Assembly (NCBI RefSeq): GCF_000247695.1
Contig: NW_004624742.1
Location: 3,009,648-3,073,647, forward strand
Length of the DNA: 64,000 bases
Reading direction: 5' to 3'
Source: Heterocephalus glaber
Taxonomy: Eukaryota > Chordata > Mammalia > Rodentia > Bathyergidae
A model generated the notes under the pieces. That model had not been told where the DNA came from. It made no database searches and saw only the letters and a list, made by a program, of their open reading frames with translations. Of the stretch, positions 56,183-64,000 are shown one piece after another; positions within the stretch are counted from its first letter, which is position 1; each line of letters starts with the position of its first letter. The position numbers and the translations under genes were made by a program.

Positions 56183-57799
56183 GATATTGATGAGCAACAC
56201 TAAGGGGGGTGCTGAAGACCAAATCTACTTCAGAATCATTCTTCTTCAGGCTTGCCTAGGCCCAGGGAGGAGATGGAGAACTGACACACACAGACAAAAT
56301 TTAACCAGGCATTTTCAGGTTGGTCAGGTCCTGCTGAGGCAAACAAGCAAAAAGACTAAATAATTATGAAAATTGCAGGCAGTCACAGTTTATCTTTTTC
56401 TGTGGTTTATCTGTTTGTACATCCTTCAAGTACCTGTTTAACTGGTAGTTTCATAAAAACTAACAGTTATCTCAGAAAACTCACTTCTTGAAAACAAATA
56501 TAAACTATTTGAGGCCTTAGTTTTTCAATGTTTGGAAACAGTTTATGTCAAGAACAGGATAAATGGCTTTGAAAGAATTATAGGGGGACATTGGTGAAAA
56601 TAGCAGAGTAAGGACCTCCTTTGAAAGTCTTCTCCATAAAAGAAATGATTGTTCAAATCAACTTTTTCAGAACTCTGAAAATTAACAAAGTTTATTGGAG
56701 CAATCCTAAGAAAGTTTTTCTAAAAAAAGACTGACTCTCAGTAAGAGAGACATGATTTATGAAATTTTAACTGCTCTATCCCCATTTTCTCCTTCTTAAT
56801 TCAACAATAGTCTTAGAAACCAACAGCATGCGAATACAGAGAAAAACCACTAGAGAGGACAGAATGGGGTTGGCACTCCATCAAAGTCCCATGCCCAGAA
56901 AGTGACTATTATTTGACCTGGTGGCTCCTAGAAGATTCCACTCACAGAGCTGTCTTTATTTGAACTGACTTGGTGCATACCCAATACAAGGACCTTGTTC
57001 TAGAGACGCTGGCTGATTATAGCTGCCTGGGGTACTACATAACAGGTTCAATAATAGACTAAGAAAAATCTGAGAAATGTAATGCCTATAAGGAGCCTTA
57101 AGAAGTCTTAGTATTTTCCTGACAATCTAGAATGCATGCTTAGGCCTGTGCACATGCTCAGGAAAGACCTAAAAATGCTCTAAACTCTCTCTGGTTGACT
57201 TTGAGGCTCTGCACAAACAGAAAGTGAAGACTAAGGCAAAGCTGGAAACTACCTGGGTGGATGTTGAAGGAGTGTCTCAAATACACAAACCCCTCACCAG
57301 AACTGTGAGACTCACTGGTCCAAACATTTAATGATATTTCCGCCTAATCCTTAGCTAACCAATAACTAAGCTAAGTGAGCAGAAACTTCAGTGACAGTAC
57401 TGATAAAGAGTACAGACTTAACAGAATTAATGCAGAAGCAAACCAGAAACAGTAACAATTCCTGGGGATGAAAGAGAATCTGATTTTCAGAGTTGCAACA
57501 TTATATTTTTACTGTTCAGTTTTTAAATGTCTATAAAATTATGAAATATGCAAGTAAACAAAAATGCATATTCCCCATAATTGGAAGAAAAGTAGTCAGT
57601 AGAAACTGTTCCTGGAAAGATAGATATTGGGCTTACTAGACCAAGGTTTAAATCAACTATTTTAAATATGTTCAACGACCAAAGAAAATTATGTCTAAAG
57701 AACTAAAAGAAAATTATGTCTAAAGAACTAAAAGAAAAATGAGAAGGATGTCTTATCAAATAGAGTTTAAAAAAATACTTTTTTACTGAAAATTTTTAA
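56183..57799. other. Repeat-poor sequence with a small tandem repeat
   Basis: 1.6 kb without a recognised element. A 25-base period duplication around AAAGAAAATTATGTC occurs at 57681 and 57706. Confidence 0.45.
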
Positions 57800-58981
57800 T
57801 TTCATTCTTCTTTATATTTTTTATTAGTGTATGTTTGGAGTACATGATGTGTGCATTCATCTTATGGAGTGAGTACATGTACTTATATTTTGTATTCTGA
57901 TACATTCTAAATTCACTTATTAATTCTAGGAGACTTTTGATGGAATTTCATGGATAATCTATGTAGAGGATCATGTCATCCTCAGATAATGATAATTTGA
58001 CTTCTTCCTCTCCTATACACATCCCTTTTATTTCTTTCACTTGCTGATTGCTCTAATGTTTCAAGTACTATGTTCAACAGAAGTAGTGATAGTGGATATC
58101 TTTGTCTTATTCCTGATTTTAGAGAGAAGGCTTTCATTTTTCCCCACTTAATATGATGTTGGCCAATGTTGTTATAAATGGCTTTTGTCAGATTCTGCTA
58201 AGGTCCTTGTATACCTATTTTCCTCAGAGTTTTGTTTTTCAAACAAAAATGGGTGTTGGGTTTTACCTAATCCTTTTTCTGCATCTATTGATATGCTTGT
58301 GTCATTTTGCCCTTGCTTCTGTATATGAGGTATATTACATTGATTGTTTTGCCATATATTGAACCATCCTTGCACTCCTAGAAAGAAACCCACTTGGTCA
58401 TGATGTATGATCCTTTTGATAATTTGTTGCATTTTATTTGCCAATATCTTATTAAGGATTTTTTCCATCTATGTTCATTAAGGAGATTGGCCTTTAATTT
58501 TCTTTCTTAATTGTGTCTTTGTCTGGTTGGTGATTAAGGAGATGCTGTCTTCCACAAATGAGTTTGGAAGCACTCCTCCCCTTCAAATTTCATTGAAAAT
58601 ATTGACATTGTCATGTCTTTACAGATCTTGCAAAATGTAGCAGTGAATCCATCACATGCTGAGCTTTCCTTATTTGGTAGATTTATTATTATACCTCAAA
58701 TTTTTTGCTTATTATTGAATTGTTCAGAATTTTTATGTCTTCTTGATATAGTTTTGGTAATTCACATTTGTTTAGGAATCTGTCCCTTCAGATTTTCCAA
58801 TTTGTTGGAATACAATTTTTCATGGTAGTTACTATCTTCTGAATTTCAACAGTGTCTGTAGTGATTTTGCCTTTTCATTTCTAATTGCATTAATGTGAAT
58901 CTTTCTTTCAGTATATTTGGCTAAGAGTTTATCTATTTTGTTAATTTTTTCAAAGAGTCACCTCTTTGGTTCAATGATTCT
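57800..58981 (-). mobile_element. LINE-1 with internal deletion, antisense
   Basis: It begins with the reverse of the L1 3' terminus (TTTTTTATTAGTGTATG near 57817; GAGTACATGTACTT near 57872) and then jumps near 57890 straight to the reverse of the ORF2 reverse transcriptase (AATTCTAGGAGACTTTTGATGG near 57923). About 2 kb of ORF2 C terminus and 3' UTR are missing. The copy is then interrupted near 58982 by the 3' end of another antisense L1. Confidence 0.88.
58172..58468 (-). pseudogene. L1 ORF2 reverse-transcriptase remnant
   Basis: A 98-codon frame keeps RT text, including '[21 protein letters not shown]' split in the source as '[12 protein letters not shown]' then '[10 protein letters not shown]', and '[11 protein letters not shown]'. 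In intact L1 the last segment carries an A-F-D-K-like catalytic site; here the residues have drifted. It is a fragment with no start or stop of biological meaning, inside the internally deleted antisense L1. Confidence 0.75.
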
Positions 58982-59594
58982 TTCTATTTTTTTTTATTAG
59001 TACAGGTTTGTAATACATAATAATTACATTTATCATGTGAAGTTGGTACATGTACATAACACATCTTAATTCCTTCTTCATCCTCTCCCCTTCCCATCCC
59101 TTCCTGCTCCCTCTAACTCTTGATCCCCTCCTCATTTTCAAAATCTTTATTTTCATTTTTTCTTTTTTTCATTCCCTCTCCTTCACTTCTCTCCCCTGTT
59201 CAACTCTTATTTTCCCTCTCATTTGAAAAGGATCTCTACTTTCTATTTTCTATATTTTCTTTTGTTCTTTATTTATATTTGGGGGTCTCTCATGTAAGAG
59301 AAACTATGAAATATTTAAGCTTGTGTGTCTAATTTATTTCACTTAATATTATGGCCTCAAGGTGCATCTATTTACCTATGAATGCCTCAAGTTTATCTTT
59401 TTCATAGCAGAATAGTACTCTGTTATATATAAATACCACATTTTCTTATCCATTCATCTGTTAATGGGCCAATAGGCTGTTTACAAGTTTTAGCTATTGT
59501 AAATTATGCTGCTAAAGCATGGGTATGCATATATCACTGTAATATGATGACTTTAACTCTTTCAGGAAACTACCAAGAAAAAAAATAGTTGGTT
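58982..59594 (-). mobile_element. Long LINE-1, antisense, 3' part (before MaLR insertion)
   Basis: It starts with TTTTTTTTATTAGTACAGG (reversed A-tail and terminal motif), continues through the reversed pyrimidine-rich 3' UTR (59070-59230) and the ORF2 C-terminal area (CAATAGGCTGTTTACAAG and ATATCACTGTAATATGATG). At 59594 a MaLR element interrupts; the L1 text resumes at 61670 exactly where it left off. Confidence 0.93.
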
Positions 59595-59900
59595 TGTTAT
59601 GGCTTATCTCAATGCCCCCCCCCCCCAGCCTCATATGCTCATAGGTGGGGCTTTGGGGAGGTTATTGGACCATGGGAGCATTTATGGCTGGATGTGATTT
59701 GGGAGGTGAAGCCTGGCTGGAGGAGGTAGGTCACTGGGGACATGGCCTGGAAGGATCACCCCCTCTCCCCCATCCCTTGAGTTCTCTGTTTCCTTTTTGC
59801 CAGGCCATAAACTATTTCTCCTCTGCTATGCCCCTCTGCCATGCTGGTCTGCCTTGGCCCTGGGACCAGGCAACTATGGACTGAAACCTCTACAAACTAT
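59595..59900 (+). mobile_element. MaLR element, left (5') LTR, sense, shortened
   Basis: Begins TGTTATGGCTTATCTC, contains a 12-base C-run (59613 region), CAGCCTCATATGCTCATAGG, TGTGATTTGGGAGGTGAAG and ACTATTTCTCCTCTGCTATG. Compared with the right LTR it lacks about 37 bases after 'CATGGG(A/G)GCA' and the last 85 or so bases. Five-base flank TGGTT at 59590-59594 corresponds to TAGGT at 61670-61674. Confidence 0.88.
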
Positions 59901-61267
59901 GGTTTAGAAGCCCTTGGAACTGGCTTGTTAGAAGAGTTTAGAAAGTTTTGATCATGCAGGCTAGAGAAGCAGCTCCAGCATGCTGAAAGCCGAGCTTGAT
60001 GGGAGATTCTGATCAGAGCTCAGAAGACCAGAAAACTAATAAATGCAGCTGGTAAAGACTGGGCTCAGGAGTTTTCATTTGAGAACAAGGACTCCATTGG
60101 CAATTTATGTTCTGGCACAAAATTTGTTGTCATTTTTCTCGTGTCCAGAAATTTTGTGGGAGACTGAGATTAAGAGTGGTGGACTAATTAATCTGGTAGA
60201 GGAAATTTCAAGGCAGCCAAAAATCTAGGCTGTGGCTTGGGTACTGTTGGGGGCTTTTAGCTAGTCTACTTTGAAAATCAAGATCAAATGGCCCCACTGA
60301 ATGATTTTAAAAATTTTGTATTTGATCAAAAAGGAAGCACCAATAAAGTTGGGGCCTCCAAAGGGGTCAGAGGAGAGCTTGGTTGCTAAAAAGATTAGCA
60401 TTAAAAAGAAGCCAAGTGCTTTGGAACAGAACTATAGCAAGAAATACTTGGAGGGAATGTGAGGAGCCAGCAAGGCCTCATCATTTGCAGGCTCAGAATT
60501 GCAAAGGTGAAAGTCCTTGCTTTGAGAAGAGAGCCCCAGGGAACCATACTCCAGAATGGGGGCAGCCTAGGGAATGGGTATTCATTCCCCAGGACTCACT
60601 TTACCTTGCTCAGCTATCCAGGCATTCACTTTGGCAAGATGCAAAAGTGCCCAGCTACTGCTCCCTGTAGTTTCGGTTTTATGTGCCTGCTGAATGCAAG
60701 AGTTGTGGGATCAGAAATGCTTCTATCCAGATTTCAGAAGGCCTGGGAAGCCAGGAAATGTACTCATGAGAGGGAAGGATGTGAAGCTGTGAGAGTGAAG
60801 CTGAAAGTGTAGTAGAGAGCACAGAATGTTGGAAAAGCAAGGAACATGGAACATCTGAGGAGAGCTGCAAAGAGTAAGCAAAGCTGGCCCAAGAGAGCTA
60901 CAATCACTGGCAGGGAAGTAGGGGTGGGTCTGCCCAGGCCCTTGTGGAGTTCCTATCTCACCACAATTTGCCCGGGGTGCTGGACATGGAACTACAGAAT
61001 TTAATGTTTGCCCTGATGAATTTCAGTCTTGCTTGATACCATTCCTTTCTATCCCCCTACATCTCCCATTTGGAATGGGAGTGTTGAACTTTCTTTTCAT
61101 TTCTACAGGGCTCACATCTGAGAGTTTGCCTTAAATCTCAGAGGAGACTTTAAACTTGAACTTTTCCACAATGCTGAAACTGTTAGAACTTTGGCAACTC
61201 TTAGAGATGAACTAAATGCATTTTGCATAAAAGGATGCACATTAATCTTTTTGGGACCGGGATGGAA
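59901..61267 (+). mobile_element. MaLR internal region, non-coding
   Basis: 1.37 kb between two related LTRs. It starts TTTAGAAGCCCTTGGAACTGG and ends with a purine-leaning GGGACCGGGATGGAA just before the right LTR, where a polypurine tract should lie. MaLR elements are short ERVL relatives whose interior usually has only decayed gag-like sequence, and that is what is seen: overlapping frames at 60383-60670 and 60459-60812 in different phases have no recognisable domain. It cannot make its own enzymes and would have depended on ERVL proteins. Confidence 0.8.
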
Positions 61268-61669
61268 TGTTATGGTTTATATCTAGATGTCCCCCCAAAG
61301 CCTCATGTGCTCATATGTGGAGATTTGGAGAGGTGATTGGATCATGGGGGCAGGATACTCATCACTGGATTAGTCCACTGACCAGTTTATGGCTGAATGT
61401 GATTTGGGAAGTGAAGCGGGTTGGAGGAGGTGTGTCACTGGGGTTGTGGCCTGGAAGGGTGTATCTCCTTTCTTCCTCCTTTGAGCTCTCTTCCTCTTTG
61501 CCACACCATGAACTATTTCTCCTCTGCTATGCCTTTTTGCAATGCCACCCTGCCTTAGAGCCAGCCGACTATGGACTGAAACCTCTACAAACTGTAAGCC
61601 AAAATTAACCTTTCCTTTTTTAAGTTGTGGGTATCAGGTATTGTGTCTTGGTGATAAATATCTAAGACA
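61268..61669 (+). mobile_element. MaLR element, right (3') LTR, sense, full length
   Basis: Begins TGTTATGGTTTATATCTAG, continues CCAAAGCCTCATGTGCTC, AGAGGTGATTGGATCATGGG, GGATTAGTCCACTGACC, TGAACTATTTCTCCTCTGC, ACTGAAACCTCTACAAACTG and ends ATATCTAAGACA. About 402 bases, related in parts to the antisense LTR at 23822-24289. Confidence 0.92.
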
Positions 61670-62531
61670 TAGGTCAAATGGAATTTGTACTTTTAGTGTT
61701 TTGAGGACTCTCCATACTGATTTACATAGTGGTTTTACTAGTTTACATTCCTACCAACTATGTAGAAGGGTTTCCTTTTTCTCCCTGCAGCCTCACCAGC
61801 ATTTGTTATTATTTGATTTCTTGATGATAGCCATTCTTTCTGGAGTAAGATAGTATCTCAATGTTGTTTTCATTTGCATTCCTCTAATGACCAGAGATAT
61901 TGAACATTTTTTTCATGTATTTATTGGCTATTTGTGTTTCTTCTTCTAGGAAGTGTCTATTCATTTCAGTTACCCATTTTTGAATTGTGTCATTTATTTT
62001 GAGGGACATAATTTTTTTAGTTATTCATATATTCTACATATTAGTCCTCTGAGACATAGCTGGCAATTTTTTTCCCACTGTGTTGGTTGTCTCCTCACTC
62101 TGTTGACAGGTTTCCTTTGTTGTACAGATTTTTAATTTTATATGATCCTATTTGTTGATTCTCAGTATTATTTCTTGTGCCACTGTAGTTCTGTTCAGGA
62201 CCTCTTTACCTACATCTATGTCTTCAAGAGTTTTATTTACTTTATCTTCTAGCCGATTATGTTTCTGTTTTAACATTTAAATCTTTGACCCATTTTGATG
62301 TTAGCTTAGTACATGATGAGAGATATGGATCTAGACTCAATTTTCTGCATGTATATATACAGTTTTCCCAGCACCATTTATTAAAGAGGCTATCTTTCCT
62401 CTAACATATATTTTTGGCCCCTTTATCAAAGTTCAAATAACTGAGTGTACCTGGATGTTTCCTTTATTTTGTTCCATTGATCCACATATCTGCTTTTGTT
62501 CCAGTACCATACTGTTTTTATCATTGTAGTT

Positions 62532-62810
62532 TTATAATATAACTTCAAGTGTGAGATTGTGATGCTTTGCTTTTGTTATCCAGGATTGCTTTTGGTATTC
62601 TAGGTCTCTTCTGAATTTTAGGATTATTTTCTCTAAATCTGTGAGAAATGCTGTTGGTATTTTGATTGGGATTGCATTAAATCTATATATTAGTAGTTTT
62701 GGAAATATAGCCATTTTGACTATATTGGTTCTCCTAGCCAGGAACAAGGGATATCTTTCCATCTTCTGATGTCCACTTTGATCTCCTTTTTCAGAGTGTT
62801 TAATTTTCAT
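62532..62810 (-). pseudogene. L1 ORF2 downstream-of-RT remnant
   Basis: A 92-codon frame with 'NIVKMAIFPKLLIYRFNAIPIKIP' (seen as consecutive blocks NIVKMAIFPK, YRFNAIPIKIP) and 'TDLEKIILKF', the well-known segment after the RT domain in L1 ORF2. Intact for this stretch, but the frame is lost on both sides. Confidence 0.8.
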
Positions 62811-63045
62811 TGCAGAAGTTTTTAACTTTTTTGGTTAGGTTAATTCCTAAGTATTTAATTTTTCTTGATGCTGTTGTGGATAGTATTGGTTTCCTAATTT
62901 CTTTCTCAGTGAGTACATTATTCATGTATGGGAACAGTATTGATTTTTGTGTATTGATTTTGTATCTTGCTACATTGACAAATTTGATTATTAATTCTAG
63001 GAGTCTTTTGGTAGAATTTTTGGGTCTTATAACTAGAGGATCATG

Positions 63046-63252
63046 TCATCTGTAAATAATGATATATTCATATATATTCCCTTTTATTTCTTTCTCTTGC
63101 CTGATTGCTCTGGCTAATATTTCAAGTACACTTATGAATAGGAGTGGTGATAGTGGACATCCTTGTCTTGTTTCTGATTTTAGAGGGAAAGCATTCAGTT
63201 TTTCCCCATGTAATATAATGTGGGAAGTAGGTTTATCACAAGTGGCTTTCAT
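63046..63252 (-). pseudogene. L1 ORF2 RT core remnant
   Basis: A 68-codon frame with '[22 protein letters not shown]' in two blocks, the core of the L1 RT palm, then '[15 protein letters not shown]'. The frame ends before the catalytic D-D box, which lies in another frame near 63030. Confidence 0.8.
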
Positions 63253-63425
63253 CAGACCTTACTTAATCAGGTAAGGTCCTTCTATACCTATTTTCTTCAG
63301 AGTTGTTTGTTTGTTTGTTTTTTACCACTAATGAATTATAGATTTTGTCAAAGGCTTTTTCTGCATTTAGTGAGATGATCATGTGATTTTTTTGTCCTTG
63401 CTTCTGTTTGTGAGATGGATTACAT

Positions 63426-63818
63426 TTATTGATTTGTATATGTTGAACCATCCTGCATCCCTGGGATGAAGCCTACTTGGTCATGGTGTATAATCTGTTT
63501 CATTATCTGTTGCATTCTGTTTGCCAGTGTCTTGTTGAGGATTTTTGCATCTATGTTTATTAGAGAAATTGCCCTGTAGTTCTCTCTTTTGTTAGGATCC
63601 TTGTCTGGTTTTGGAACTAGGGTAATGCTAGCTTCCAAAGATGATTTTAGGAGTACTCCCTTTTCAGTTTCATTGAAGACTTTGAGGAGTATTGGTGTTA
63701 GATCTTCCCTCAGGGTATTATAGAATTCAGTAATGAATCCATCAGGTCCTGAGATTTTCTTAATTGGCAAGTTTTTTATTACTGTTTCAATTTCATTATC
63801 TATTATTATATTATTCAT
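63426..63818 (-). pseudogene. L1 ORF2 RT fingers/palm N-terminal remnant
   Basis: The longest clean L1 frame in the window, 130 codons. It carries 'ISGPDGFITEFY', 'ILLKVFNE', 'ASITLVPKPDKDP', 'NYRAISLINIDAKILNK' and '[14 protein letters not shown]', the N-terminal RT motifs of L1 ORF2. In active L1 this domain reads the element's own RNA. Here the upstream and downstream frames are broken, so no full protein is made. Adjacent frame 63263-63451 carries the next motif zone ('NAEKAFDKI'). Confidence 0.88.
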
Positions 63819-64000
63819 GCTTTTTAAGTCTTCTTGCTTCAGTGTTGGTAATTCTCCAGAATCTCTCCATTTCTTCTGAATTCTCCAATTTATTGGTGTA
63901 TAGATTTTTGCAAAGTAGTTTTTAATAATCTTCTTTTTTTTGGCAGTGTCCCTTATGATTTCATCTTTTTCATTTCTAATTGCATTGGCTTGTGTCTTTT

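Larger units (their letters stand above)
61670..64000 (-). mobile_element. Long LINE-1, antisense, ORF2 part (after MaLR insertion), runs off the window
   Basis: Continues the reverse L1: GGTCAAATGGAATTTGTAC, ACACTGTTGGTTGTCTCC-like zones, CCCAGCACCATTTATTAAAG near 62369, ACTATATTGGTTCTCCTAGCC near 62719, and RT text from 63040 on. It keeps more frame integrity than the other copies but still has stops and shifts. Together with 58982-59594 it spans more than 2.9 kb of L1, and the 5' end lies outside the window. Confidence 0.93.

Noticed and set aside
60383..60812. Two overlapping frames inside the MaLR interior as possible gag
   Set aside because: Different phases, no capsid or zinc-knuckle motif visible; MaLR interiors are normally non-coding.

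Overview
This window looks like nuclear DNA from a rodent, and it holds no protein-coding gene that I can support. The evidence is its repeat content: B1 (7SL-derived) SINEs, tRNA-derived ID-like SINEs ending in an A-tail after a TACC, B1-ID dimers, several LINE-1 lineages, ERVL-MaLR LTRs, and older mammalian MIR, L2, L1M and Tigger-like relics. B1 plus ID points to Rodentia with high confidence. The ID form and the dimers suggest a non-murid lineage such as a beaver relative or the squirrel-related clade, but that placement is inference. The many short open reading frames are stop-limited noise or decayed LINE-1 ORF2. I saw no CpG island, tRNA, rRNA, CRISPR array or recognisable exon.

Layout. 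1-4.6 kb: MIR, two antisense L1M 3' ends, a short L1 3' tail, and an antisense MaLR LTR split by a 5'-truncated antisense L1 that contains a 140-base assembly gap. 4.6-9.6 kb: mostly single-copy-looking sequence with MIR, L2 and a B1-ID dimer. 9.6-13.0 kb: two plus-strand L1 pieces carrying SINEs. 13-19 kb: an MLT1-like LTR with an ID inside it, a 2.1-kb truncated L1 with clear target-site duplications, a MaLR LTR and an antisense ID-like SINE. 19-22.3 kb: the longest repeat-poor stretch. 22-38.6 kb: MIRs, a MaLR LTR, a possible DNA transposon, B1, L2, a Tigger-like MITE, dimers, and a locally scrambled segment at 29.3-29.7 kb.

40.2-45.1 kb is a long plus-strand L1 (endonuclease region to 3' end) interrupted by four SINEs, each with its own target-site duplication. 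45-57.8 kb is mostly single-copy-looking with scattered ancient repeats and small tandem duplications. 57.8-64.0 kb is a nested stack: an internally deleted antisense L1, then a longer antisense L1, itself interrupted by a 2.1-kb MaLR element that keeps both LTRs.

There is no operon-like or cooperative gene system. The window is best read as a layered record of retrotransposon insertions, decay and local rearrangement in intergenic or intronic DNA. I looked for an undescribed system and did not find one. The most unusual structures are the direct plus inverted repeat scar at 29.3-29.7 kb, the two-LTR MaLR inside L1, and paired perfect palindromes at 25.39-25.42 kb. Repeat boundaries and family names come from reading and recall, not from a database search, and are approximate to tens of bases unless a target-site duplication is given.
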